From Acanthochlamys bracteata (Eukaryota > Streptophyta > Magnoliopsida > Pandanales > Velloziaceae): a stretch of 64,000 nucleotides of DNA. The notes beneath the pieces are model-generated. The model had not been told where the DNA came from, searched no databases, and saw nothing but the letters and a program-made list of their open reading frames with translations. Positions 35,449-47,215 of this stretch are shown in pieces. The stretch's first letter is position 1; each line of letters starts with the position of its first letter. The translations under genes were made by a program, and so were the position numbers. The DNA is taken from assembly GCA_019914995.1 (NCBI GenBank), contig CM034135.1:1490501-1554500 (forward strand), in the 5' to 3' direction.

Positions 35449-38400
35449 TTACTTGCTCGTTGATGGATGCTTCTGGCTTCCAACACCAGAAGTTGAGTAA
35501 TTAGGTTCTCTCCAGTTCTCAGTTCTCCGAGCGTCACTCTCTTGTCGTACATTTATAAGAGGCCCGCCAAAAAATATGGACTGGCCTGTATACAAAAATC
35601 TCTCAGATTGCTGCATAGGTGGTGGTACCAATGAAGGATTATTATTATTTGGCCTTCCAGCATAAACATTACTCGAACCTGACGGATTTGTCAATGACAT
35701 CCTAGATGTCCTGCCTGGAGCCCCTGTAAAGGTTTCTGGTCTAGAAGATGTAGGGACCGAAATGTACCTTCCAGCTTCTTGGTCCCATACAACTGACGCC
35801 CTCCTAGTATCCCTGATAAGAGAAGAAGCTGTCTGAAATATTGGGTTGGTGAGTTGTGTAGTAGGAGGTGGCCCTCTGGCTGTAACAGGGCGATCTGGAG
35901 GTCCCCTTTGCACAGGTAACGGGCTGAGCACAACTGGTTCACTGATCCGACCAGGACTGCTGAGACTACTACCTGTTGGTGTACCAGTTTCATAATCATC
36001 TCTGCTGGCAATACTTTGGGGACATGAGTTTCTTAGAGGTGAAAGTTTGAGATCACTTTTGATATCTTTGTTTGCACTGTAGTCCATACTCATACTGCTT
36101 CTAACACTGGCATTGCCGCTGGAGCTGTAATCTGCATCAGGTACACGGCGACCCTCTACTGGACGAAGAACTGAAGAGGATGCTCGGGCCTTTGCGGCTG
36201 CTTTCATTGCCTCATTGGAGTCCAACTTTGCAAGTTTCCAAGCACTTATCTTGACATTCTTTTTTGATTTGTTCACCCTCTCCATATGCTCAGATGCATC
36301 TGGATCCACTGTTGAAGGCACCCTTCCAGGTTCGAGATGCGGAATAACCTCATCCTGTAGCATTTAATTGTAAGCCAAACTGGCATCAATATTATATATA
36401 GTTAAAAGTGGTACGAGAATCTGAACTTTGAATAAATAACAATTTTATGACAAACAATGCATGTCATGGAGGAAATAGAAAAAAATATGGAAGCCTGCCT
36501 GTTGATCCACAAAAACTCTTGGAGGGGTGCACCAGACTCCTTTGTATTGCAGACCCAAAGAACTTGTACCACTAAATCCAGTTGTCACAGAATTTGTAGG
36601 AGAAGCAGCAATTGCATTATTAAAAGCCTCGTCAGCATAAGATGGTGGAGGTCCCTCAGTCAAGCTCCTCATCGCCACAACATACTCATAGGTTGTAATA
36701 CCCTATATAGGAGAGGCTAAATTAGTCAACAAAGAAAACACCTAACTAATAATCAAGTATCATTTCAATTCTTTCATGTATGACCTTTTTTATCAGTATC
36801 ATGTGGAAGAAGAAGAGTTCTCCCAGGGGCACACATGCAAGTAATGAGACTGCTGTACAAATGGCCTGCAAGCACAAAGCAGAAACATTAAGGTAGCACG
36901 AATTTAGCCGGTCTCATTGAGAAAGCCCAGTTAAACAAACAGTAAACTATAGCATCAACATGATAGCAGTAGCTAGGATAAGCACTACAGATATTGTTAA
37001 TTTGAGAGAAAGCAGCATAAGAAATCATAGTAAATTCACAAGAATAGAAAGTGAAAGAGGCCCCTTTTTTCCAATTTGTCCACACAGCCCAATATTCCAA
37101 TGCAGTTAAAAGCAAAGGTGTCCCTAACAAAGTTGCATTCACAAATTTAAGTTATGTTAAACGGTAAGGGTGATCAGGAAAGTTGTACCACAATAGTTGC
37201 AAATGGAGCACGGGAGAATCCGTTTCCAAGCTTGTCCACAATGTTACTCTCTGTGCCTTTCTTATTAACAAAGCAAAGCACCAAAACAGCAACACCAACT
37301 CCAAATTCAATTGCAAGCTGGCAATATTAAAAAAAAAAACTTTTAAGCACAAACAAACAAATCAATGACATAACAAAGTTGACATGACGAATCCAGTATA
37401 TTGGAGCTCAGATAACTCCAATTAGGACGTTAGTATTACCCAAACAAGACTTGTTGCCATAAGTGAGATAAAACTGACATAATTTTTCCTTCCAACACAA
37501 TTGTTAAGCCACTGCCAATACACGCGCAACAAAGAAGTGTCATATGATGGGAATCTATAAGCAAGAACACTAAAGTCAGAAAACTTATTAGAGATTTACC
37601 CGACAATGATGGTCAAAGCCATCAACACATTTATCACAACTTCTACAGTGCTTGCTGAACTTACGCACCTACAAGGACAGAAAAAAAAAAAGATTATTTA
37701 CGAGCAAGAGAACTTACGCTGGTTGTATTTAATTATACTTCATTGTAGCTGACCCCACCTAGTTGGATGAGGCTTAGTTGTTGTTGTTGTGGACCACCAT
37801 TACTTACCCTGATGTTAAATTTGACTTGGACCACTTCCAAATAAATATGAAACAATACTATGAACTTCAACACTACAGTTCACATTAGAAAACTGTGTAG
37901 TCCTGCTCCAAGTCCAGATTGTTTAACAGCTCAAATCATATTATGTTATAGTTATCATAACAACTATTTGCTCAAATTGATAAGACGTTGCCATCTTAAT
38001 GAACACTTCACCAACTTCTCAGCATCATGAATATGTGCTCAACAACATTGAAGAACGATGTCTTAAAGTGGTCAGCTTGGCCAGTTAACTATGAACTTCA
38101 CCGAAAAATGAGCAAATTTGTCAAGGGGAAAATTTTAACTACATTGATGTGAATAATATTCTTGCTAAAAATTGGAAAAGTACATAATTAAAGATTGCAA
38201 CAAAAATAGAGCTCTTTCCTGAACGTGCATGAAGTTCATCACTTCTAGCTTTATTAATTACCACTACTATATTCAATAGGCATAGACAAATCTCAACCAT
38301 GATCCAGAGAAGCACTGCTTGTGAATCAAGGGCAAAGCAATTGAATAAGAGAATCTACATCAAACATAAGCAAAATAACACTAGTGCAACTGAGCCATAC

Positions 38401-39634
38401 CTCAGCATTGCATAGTGTACAGAATAAAGCGTCATCACCCTCAGCTTCTTGGTCAATGATATCTTCTTTACGACAATCTTCTTTTGCAAAGATAGCACAA
38501 AAAGCTCCCCCAAGTTTGAAGCAGCAAGATGGACTCTTTACTGAGGCATGCACAGGAATATCTGCATTTCCATCTCCTCCATCCAAATGGTACTTGTTTG
38601 AGCTACCATCATGAGAGCTTGTATGGGCTGACAAAGGAGAAGCCTGACCACTCGCTGCACCATTAGGTAAACTTGAGTTGGGCAACCTTGTGGTATTCCT
38701 TGGTCCATCTGCTTGTTCATTCTCAAACTTTGACATGATTCCTGGATCTGCAGGATTAATACGAGTGCAGCGGACATAGAGGATGAATACAGTAATTGCC
38801 TGCCAAAAAATGGTTATGAAGGCTCCCAAGATATGAAACTCTCAGTTCTATGTGTGCTATAACAACATCAATCTTCAAATGGGAAGAGCTTACATACCAG
38901 TGGAGTGTAAACAGCTATAGCGACATACTCAAAGATGCGTTTACCCAGAAAGGGTGCAAAAAAGGCATAGAATGCGATAACCAACAGAAAGAATACTGTG
39001 ATTGCCACAACCTGTCAAAAAAAAAAAAGTGACACCAACAATTACCACTTCAACTCATCAAATTTAATGCGAACATAGAAATCCATCTAGTAAATTAACA
39101 CAAGTAATTCTTAGAAATTCAATCCATGGTAAAGATATAATGTATGTGAAAAATTTTAGCCTTTCTGTTATATTGCCAACTTAATCTAATCTCATTTGTT
39201 GCTTTTTCTTAAAATTAATCAAAGGTCAACGAATTCTTGCAAAAAGAACAGTTCAGCGAATGCGTCAAATATGGTTATCTTAAACGGTAATACATTAAAC
39301 CCATACGTAATTAAAACTACCTGAACCATAACCAAAACCAACCCAGATCTCCACCACAATCTCAAAAGGAGAATCCATAACATTCTAAAGAATTGTTCAA
39401 GAAAATATACACATGGAAACACCTGCGGAATCATACCAGAAATGAAATCAACAGATTAAACACTTCCTAACTCCATTTTTTGCCTACAAAACTCACCCCA
39501 GTTCCATACACAAAAAATACTCCAACTTTTCACATAAATAACTTAAATTGAAGGCGAAATTGGAAATTTTAAGAGCACAGTTGATTGACCTGGAGTGTGT
39601 GAGCTGGTAACTGCCATCCATGTCGTCTCACCAT
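35449..39634 (-). CDS. DHHC-type protein S-acyltransferase (PAT19/20-like)
   Basis: Nine exons join in frame into 672 residues: 39590-39634, 38898-39011, 38401-38799, 37600-37668, 37440-37511, 37189-37317, 36785-36865, 36499-36702 and 35449-36354. The start is [15 protein letters not shown], followed by two membrane helices (about 16-70), a long variable loop, and the Cys-rich catalytic domain [18 protein letters not shown] with the DHHC at 205-208 and [11 protein letters not shown]. Two more helices follow, then [12 protein letters not shown] and a long Ser/Pro/Arg-rich cytosolic tail. These enzymes transfer palmitate from acyl-CoA to protein cysteines at the plasma membrane or endomembranes through an autoacylated DHHC cysteine. 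The long tail places it with Arabidopsis PAT19-22. The intron between exons 8 and 9 begins with GC (CAACAG|gcaggc, 36498-36497); no GT is near, and homologues read [13 protein letters not shown] across the junction. Confidence 0.94.
37737..37790 (+). mobile_element. SINE-like 3' tail fragment ending in (TTG)n
   Basis: The motif tacttcattgtagctgacc, then ccacctagttggatgaggc and ttagttgttgttgttgt, resembles the 3' end of angiosperm Au-type SINEs, which end in TTG repeats. Only the tail is recognised; the tRNA-related head with A and B boxes is not seen. It lies inside an intron of the S-acyltransferase gene, on the opposite strand. Confidence 0.5.
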
Positions 39635-41224
39635 GGTCGCTCTCTGTCTCTCTCTCTCCCTCTCTCTAACAGATCGAAGAGAAACAGAAGTGGAGCAAAT
39701 TACACTGGGTAGGTCCACTACGCAATAAAGAAAGATGCATTCAGCTAAATCTGCAAACGCTACTGCTATTTGCATAATAGAACCAGTAGTAATATAAATT
39801 CACATACTTAGTCCTTCATGAGTGTTTTCTTTGTTGTTTTTAAGAGGTGTTTGATAGTTACTTGTAGAACTATTTTTTATTCAAAAAAATATAATTTTTA
39901 ATAAATTATTTAAAATATTTAGAAAATTTTATTCCTTTCAAATTTTTAAATAAAAATTCACTTTTAAAAGTTTCTTTTTATCTAAGAAGATGTTTGAAAA
40001 TACTTTTTCTTTATTTTTTATTCTTAAAAAATATTTTACATTTCTTAACAAAAACTTTACATTATTTTGTAAATTTTATTTAATAATTTTATACAAATTT
40101 ATTTAAATTTAATATAATTTATACATATTTAATATAATAATTTGTTTAAGATAGTGATTATAATCTTAAGATAATGATTAGAGGGAATGTGTAATGCTGT
40201 ACTTGTTTTATTGAAGTAGTAGTTAGAGCACTTTTTAAGTTTTTAGTTGCAACTGCTTCGCACATATTTTATGGAATAGTTCGATGGTCTCATTAATGCA
40301 GAATGCTTACCTTCTCGTTTGATTTGGTTCTGGAAATTTTTTACGTATTTTTATAATTTTTTAGTTTGTGGAATGTTTAAAAATGCTTAAAATAAAGTTT
40401 TTAGAGCATGTTATTCAAATATACACTCATTTTTTAAATAAAAATTTTACTTTCAATTTAATTCAAAATAGAATAAATATAAAAATCAAATTTTAATTTT
40501 TTTTCAAAATTTGACGTACAAATTTTTTATTTTAAAATAGAAACGTCAATTCTAAACTTATTTTTATTATAAAAATAAATACAAAATTTTAATTTTTATT
40601 AAAATTAAATTTAAATTTATAAATTCACAAAAAATGAATTTAAAGATAAATAAACGCGTTCAAAACTTCTCGGACACATTTAGGATATATTTTGAAGTGT
40701 TTTTAAAATAGAATTTTTTTAAAATAAAAAATAATTTTATTTTTTTACTAAAAAATTAATAAAATAAGTAATAAAATTTTTTTATTATAATAAAAAAATT
40801 TTATATTTTAAAAAATTTTAAATAAATTTTCTAAATATTTATAAAAAATTAAAATACTATTTTTTATCACCGCATTGCCAAACAATTCCTTACTTTTCCG
40901 AGCTATAATTAAATCATAACCATCTGATTGCTTAATCAAAATTTTTTTAAAAAAAATGCGTGATAGTGTCTATAAAGAATAAAGAAAGTGTCTATGTGAT
41001 ATTTGGAATCATATTTACTCTAATTTTTTAGTTTATATTTTCTTAAAATTTCTAAAATATTTTTTAAAAATTTAAATATTTTATAAATACAAAAAAATTC
41101 TACGTCGTTAAATCTTATTATTAATTATTTTTTAATTAAAAAAAACTCATTTAAAAAAAATTTCAAAATATACTTTTTTTTATAAAAGCACTTTTACAAT
41201 AATAACTTCCAAATCTCCTCTATA
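39635..41224. other. Intergenic AT-rich stretch upstream of the S-acyltransferase gene
   Basis: The leader next to the start codon is CT/GA-rich (ctctctgtctctctctctccctctctc). Beyond 39,830 the sequence is AT-rich spacer with MITE-like units (about 40680-40890 ends gaagtgtttttaaaatagaa and gccaaacaattcc). No gene seen. Confidence 0.5.
40680..40890. mobile_element. AT-rich MITE-like element, degenerate copy
   Basis: The left part gaagtgtttttaaaatagaa followed by a T/A body matches the left part of the unit at 22243. The right end (attgccaaacaattcc) is a weak inverted counterpart. No target duplication read. Confidence 0.35.
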
Positions 41225-41774
41225 TAGGGGTACAATATGGATTAATAGGTCAGTTCCGGATCGACCCATATAATAATCGGGTCAAAATTGTTCAACTCTA
41301 ATTCGACTCATTTATTTATTGGGTCAAAATTGTCAACCCTAACCCAACCTATTTATAATCGGATGAAATTCGGATTGACCTATTTAATAATTAAATTATT
41401 AAATAAAAATTATAAAAATTAGTTTTTTAATAATAATATATGTAAATTATTAATTATAATATATTTAAAAAGAAAATTATTAATTTTGACAAAATTTATA
41501 AATAAAATAAAAATTAGTTAAAACTAAGATAAATTAAAATATATATATACAAATTAAATTCAAATTTGTTATTTTTTTAATTATTAAGTAATATATATTA
41601 TATAAATAATTATACGGATTAAACGGGTCAATTTCGGATCAAATCAAACTCAATCCGAACCCGTTTAAATGTTCGAAGTCATTTTTAGATCTATACGAAC
41701 CCGAATAAAACTTAATCCGAACCCAATCTTTTCAGATCGAATTTTCGGGTCGGGTCGAAGATTTGCCTCCCCTA
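41225..41774. mobile_element. hAT-type non-autonomous element with 8-bp target duplication
   Basis: A 550-base element. The octamer CCTCTATA occurs at 41217-41224 and exactly again at 41775-41782. Inside it, the left end taggggtacaatatgga and the right end, read inward as taggggaggcaaatc, begin with the same TAGGGG. An 8-bp duplication with TAGGGG-type termini fits hAT non-autonomous elements. The subterminal regions are full of degenerate cggatcgacc, gggtcaa and aacccg words in both orientations; such words probably serve as repeated transposase-binding sites. It has no coding capacity. Confidence 0.85.
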
Positions 41775-42207
41775 CCTCTATATCATTCTCTTAAGATAAT
41801 AGTTGAAGTTCTTATAATTATTTCATTCATGATTCCAACCAACCACAGTAGAGAAATTTATAGATATTTCAATAATCAAGCAAAACCAAATCCACACAGA
41901 TAGTAGATGTGTGTATATAAATCACAAAGACAAATGCATTGTTTCAACAATCTCTTCTTTTTTTCCAAGTTTCGAACATAAGATAATTAACGATATCATC
42001 AATCAGCAGATTTAAATCATTGAAACTATTACATATGAACAAGAATTAAAGCAAATTAAGGTTTTTCCATACTCGGGTAACAGCAATCGATCATGACATT
42101 GAATTATTGAAGATAACAGCTGATAACTGAAAAACCAATCTGCAAAAATCCATGGAATGAATTAATTAATAAGAGTTTTAAACTCATTAATATTTTTAAA
42201 AAATGAA
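41775..42207. other. 3' region of the MADS-box gene
   Basis: Left of the MADS-box stop codon at 42208-42210. Likely 3' UTR and flank. No other gene seen. Confidence 0.5.
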
Positions 42208-43326
42208 TTACCATAGCTGCAAACGAAAGAATTGCTGCAACTGCTGTTCGTCCTGCTGCTGCTGCTGCTGCTGCTGATGAGATGAAGAAGACTCTCCGAT
42301 GAAGTAATGCGGTGTGTAGTCTTCAATCTCTGCCTGCTGTTCTTGAATCTGTACATGTGAAAAATTTCATAGTAATAACTTCTACCAGCGAAATAATTAA
42401 CAATAAATTATATATCTGCTCTTACCAAGTGCGATAATTTGCAATTCTGGTTATCCAGTAACTCCCCCTGTGAATTAATCAAGATGAACATGTACAGAAA
42501 ATGTTCGTACAGTTAATTTGCAGTAAATTTTTCATCAGATAAACATGGCAATCTACTACAACTACTAACCTTTCGGCGAAGGTTTTCAATCTGTTGATTT
42601 ATTAAGTCGTGCTGCAAAAACACACGAGAAGATTTTTTTTTAATTTTTTTTGTGGAGTTACTTAATTTACTAGTGATCAGAAAAGAAGATGTAAAATTAA
42701 TGGCATACCATTCGATTACGTATTTTTTCAGCAGCAACTTCCAACTGTCTCTCAAGCAGCTCTAAACCTTCTACTGTCATCTGCAATGAAACATCTTCTC
42801 CAAGATACCTTCGAATATTGCTCTCTAATGTTTCGATTTCTTGCTTCATTCTTGTTAACTCACTCACCATTTGCTATACAAAATTAAAACAAAAATATCA
42901 AATACAGCATTTCGATCTGTTTTCCATCTGACAAAAAAAAAAAAAAAAAAAGTTTGAACCTGGCGATGATCATGTTCACCTAGTAAGGGCAAATTATTCA
43001 TTCTCTGGTACTTATCAATAATTCCTGCCATGCTATATATATACATGCATTACCAAAAAAAAAAAAAAAAAATCTTCAATTAGCCTTAACATATGAAAAT
43101 TTTCAATGAATTATGTACTATATATAATAAAAGTATACCTTGTCCAAGGACTGCAGTATTGGTACAATTTGCCTGAAGATGAGAAAACAATTGCAGCTAC
43201 TTCACAATCAGTAAGGATGGAGAGTTCATTGGCTTTCTTAAAGAAACCTCCACGCCTTTTTGAGAAGGTCACTTGACGCCTTGTCGCGTTTTCGATCCGT
43301 TTTATCTCAACTTTCCCTCGAACCAT
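42208..43326 (-). CDS. MIKC-type MADS-box protein, Bsister-like (TT16-type)
   Basis: Six exons (43139-43326, 42960-43032, 42709-42873, 42570-42611, 42426-42467, 42208-42348) join in frame into 216 residues. Residues 1-60 are the MADS domain: [55 protein letters not shown] short I region follows ([11 protein letters not shown]), then a K domain at about 90-155 ([57 protein letters not shown]). The C-terminus is glutamine-rich, with eight or more Gln from a CAG repeat. The NIRRYLGED and QIENLRRK words and the YCS ending of the MADS domain resemble Bsister proteins (OsMADS29, TT16), which act in ovule and seed coat. Exon sizes 42 and 42 are typical of MIKC genes. Two exons usually separate in the K box (62 and 100 nt) are fused here as one 165-nt exon. 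Confidence 0.8.
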
Positions 43327-44859
43327 TTCTGATATCAAGCATGCATTGAAGAATGCATTGAAGATATTCATGATACAAATTAAACACACATGAAAAATTT
43401 AGTAAAAATTGCTGACGAGAGCATCATTGGGGGATTTAAGCAAACACATAATGATCACAAAACTATATATATGTAGAATGCATGCAAATGAAGCGCGGCA
43501 CATATATTATATATATATATACCTTAGTTATAATTTTCCAGAAGAGATCCAATTTCAGAAATCTCAAGTCTTCAAATTAACTGAAGAAGTTGCAGAAGAA
43601 CAAGAACAAGCAAGAAAATATATATATCTGCTGCTTGAATTAAAAATTAAAGCTAAATAGCTAGCTAGCAAATAATGTTACTTCTTCTTGTTGATTACAG
43701 ACAATGAAATCTATACCCAAAAACGTTTTTCCTTGTCGTCGGTCAGTCTATCAACTGCCCACCTGCCATTACCATATATGAAAGCTATACCACTAGCTAG
43801 TTATTTTTTTTTTTAATTTCCTGCGAATGGAAACTTTGAAAAAGCATTTATGCATGCATCATGATGTTAGCAGCTATATCCCAAAAAAAAAATTTCTTAC
43901 TTTGGCAAATGGAATGAATTTAGTTGTTTTCTTGTTCTAGGAACTTGTCAGATATCAAACACATGCATTCCACCAAACTCATTCAAGTTTAGCTCATGAT
44001 TTTCCCCTTCTTAGACCATTAGGTGTATGATATATATGCAATAAGCTCTTGGAATTTTGCTTTCTATTCTCTCTCTGATTTATTAGAAAAGAAATAAATA
44101 CAAGTACTTCTACGGCATTGCGTATTTGTGTGTTGTTACTTCGATTCATCTCCATAATTGTTATACATACATATATAATATCTTTTACGTTTTACGAACG
44201 TATAGTAATTGCATTTAATTTGATTTGTGCAGAAATGGTGAGAACAAATAGAACAGAATTTAAAAAAAAGACCTTGCAGTATAGCAGCAGCAACAACAAG
44301 CATGAGTTTTATTTCTTCTGAAGTTTTGTCAGGGATTCTCACATGCTCTGCTTTTGCTTTGTATCAGTTGTATGTTTTTTCACTTTCTTTCTTGTTGACA
44401 GTGATTCAGAAAAAATATCACTTTCGCTCTCATGCATGAAGAAGACGAGAGCAACTTCTTGTGATTTTAATTTCTTCTTCCAGTATTGCTCTCAGTTTAA
44501 ATGCTATCCACCTACCGATCTTCTTCTTCAGTTTTTCTTCTTTGTGTTCTTTGAATCTATACCTAACAACATAACTGGAACAAACTCATATAATTGAAGC
44601 TAAACCTTCAAAATTTTGATAGCATGAGAAAAACTTTTGCGTTGAAGAAGATTAAATTTGGTTCTGGTTTTGTTTAAATTTTCTTTTCTTTAATAAACAA
44701 GATTCATCAAAAAGAATTTGACAAGGATTATGTAGGTCTTACATTGCAAAAATAAAATGTCGTACTTATGCAGAAACGTCCCTAAACAGAATACTTAGCA
44801 ATAAAAGGGTTTGTAAGACATATTTAGTGGCCTTATTTAGAAAAAAAGGAAATCTTTGC
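43327..44859. other. Upstream region of the MADS-box gene
   Basis: Promoter and leader sequence with (AT)n at about 43505-43520 and several tatatat tracts. No gene recognised, although short open frames occur. Confidence 0.5.
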
Positions 44860-45605
44860 TTTTTGCAGGAAACGTCTATAAGAAGAAAGTTCGCAGTAGC
44901 AGTATCGGCCTCTATGTTTCAGAAAGGAGGAAAGGTTAATTAGTATTCTTTTGACCTCTTCCCAGCATTCGGAGTCCCTCTTATCCACGCTGCGCGCCCT
45001 TGACATTTCTGAGATTCGTTCTCTTGCACTCGGCCTTCCAAGCTCCCCGGTCTCTGTGCTGTTCGCTTTCCCTGCCGTCTGATGGGACATGACCAACTCC
45101 GGTCGAGCGGATTCGGCAAAAAGGCTTGACTCGGACTCAGATCGGCGACCATCCCTCCCGGTCTGTCTGGCTGCTGCTTATGGACGTTCCCGAATACCTT
45201 TTTATTCCATAGCAGAATGAAAAAGGGCAGCAGAACTCGCTCGACAAAAAGGAAGAAAAGATTGGCTTGATCGAAAGACGGACATAAGGCGACTATTTTG
45301 GAAAAAGGAGGAGGATCACTTTGATCTCTTGTTTCGGAGAAATAAGTGGCTCACGGCCAGACGCACTCCAATCTCGAGTCACGTCCCGACCTACCCATTT
45401 CGCCTGGACCTATCTATGCAAGACAGAATCCGGAGATTGGACAAGGCAGTAGGACAAGCAATGCCAATCGTTTCTGGAGTTTACTATGGGGCGTCATCTA
45501 GAGAGAAGAACCATCGGCGGACGGTCGGCCTGGCAATAGGCTTCGCTTCGTAGTAGACTAGTTTCCCAGCCCTTGCAAAGACTTCGCGAGAACGGTCAGG
45601 GGCGG
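44860..45605. other. GC-rich foreign-looking insert, candidate mitochondrial DNA (NUMT)
   Basis: About 750 bases are near 50 percent GC between flanks near 30 percent. The texture (cggccttccaagctccccgg, ggaaaaaggaggaggatcac, gcttcgcttcgtag) is like non-coding plant mitochondrial DNA. Frames on both strands are unusually open (70-87 codons) because of base composition; none resembles a mitochondrial gene I know. A degenerate transposon fragment is the alternative. Limits are set by the composition change and are approximate. Confidence 0.5.
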
Positions 45606-45697
45606 CAAATTTGCAGAAAAAAATGCTTTTAGAGGATGTTCGTCAAACAATTTTGGAGGACCTCTGATCAAACTGCAGTGGACGTTACCGTGAATAA

Positions 45698-45960
45698 GGG
45701 CGTGTTTACCTAGGGGGGGTGGAAGTGAAGTTTTGGGGAAAGTGGAGTTTTTAGGAAATAAATTTAAAAAATAAAATAAAAAATAAAAAATATTTAATAA
45801 AAAATAAAATTTTATATTAATTATATATTTTTAGTAAGTTTTAAATTTGAATTTTTAAAAAAATTTTATTGATAAAAAAATTTATTTTAATTTTTATAAG
45901 TATTTATGTGAAACTTGAGTTTAAAGAAAGTGGAGTTTAGGGGTGTTGGTAAACACGCCC
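45698..45960. mobile_element. Tourist-like MITE with perfect 13-bp inverted ends and TAA duplication
   Basis: A 263-base element. The left end gggcgtgtttacc (45698-45710) and right end ggtaaacacgccc (45948-45960) are exact reverse complements. TAA flanks both sides (45695-45697 and 45961-45963). Inside, the word aaagtggagttt is repeated directly near both ends (about 45739 and 45928). This fits a PIF/Harbinger-derived Tourist element. No coding capacity. Confidence 0.85.
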
Positions 45961-45963
45961 TAA

Positions 45964-47215
45964 GTATAATTTCAGAATGTCAAAAAAATTTGAAGTACTT
46001 ATCATTAAATAAACATTTCGTATTTCAAAATTAATTTTATAAATTTTTTTAAAATTTAAATAATATAATATATATATATATATATATAATATTTAATTAT
46101 TTGATATAAAAAATAAGACTTATTTATAAAAAAAAAAAATAAGACTTATTTAAGTCTCATTTTTAGTATTGTAAAGATTGCTTTTTTACGTTGTGGGAGC
46201 CCAAGTCTGCTATTAAATTATGGCGGGCAGATACTTTACCAAAACTTTCATGAAGAGCTCATTATATTAGTCGCAAATGCGGTAAAAAGTGCTCGTCATG
46301 AGGTCCTAATACTGCTAGTGTCATTATCATGGACCGATATCGGAAATATCTTGTCATATTATTCTTTTTACGAAGTAGGCCTGATGGTGCTCTTCTTGAC
46401 GAGGGCCTAACGCACGAAGGACTGATATTGTAAATAGAATTTCATATAGCTATCTATAAATAAGACCAACATGGATTTAAATAGGCTCATTATTAAAGTG
46501 ATTGTTCTTTTCGTTTTGGAAGGTCTTAGAATGTTAATAGAATTATAGAGGACTCATAATGAATTCGTATACAAATCGCAAACAAAGGCCGTTTTGCTAA
46601 AATTAGAATGTCAATTTTAGATTACTGATACTGCAAAAAGTGGTAAAGTGGTAAAGTAAGTATTTGCAGAAAGATCTCGGAAACATGTATTTTGTAGATG
46701 CCATTGTTTGCAAAGTAGAGACTGTTCTTTAGTGGCTTTATACTGCAATATAAAAGTAGAAACGATATATTTATCAACATTTTCTCCTTCCTGTAATTAC
46801 CGTAGTATAGTACAATACTTATGAATCGGTCGAACTAATAACTGTTTGTACTTTAAAACAATAGGGACTGATATTTAGTCAAACATATACAATAAGTCTG
46901 TTTATGCAAATATGTTTTTGCAAATTTCGTAATTTGACACCTGTCTATTTGAGAGAGAAACAAGTTAACATTCCAGAAACATAAAGCCCATGGTATTATG
47001 ATTTTTATCAGATCCCATCATCACTCATCACGCTCGAAATAATATAGAAAAACCAATCAACGGCTAGGATGTGAAATTCTCCGCACAACTCACGCGGATA
47101 TTCGTTGCAGTCTCTCTGTATAAACAAACCCAAGCCTTTTCCCAATTTCTCTGCGATTTCATTTGATTCTCTCAGCAAATTTTGGTTAAGTTTTTTGTTT
47201 GATTGATTGATCGAC
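45964..47215. other. Spacer and promoter of cytosolic PGK
   Basis: (AT)n lies at about 46068-46089. The rest is unremarkable spacer. The last 150 bases are the PGK leader, with a ctcacgcgg-containing GC-normal patch and a T-rich segment before the start codon. No gene seen. Confidence 0.5.
46068..46089. repeat. (AT)n microsatellite
   Basis: About eleven AT dinucleotides in a row, embedded in AT-rich spacer. Confidence 0.85.

Noticed and set aside
45329-45553. 74-codon frame in the GC-rich insert as a mitochondrial gene
   Set aside because: Openness is explained by the higher GC content and the text matches no mitochondrial protein I know.
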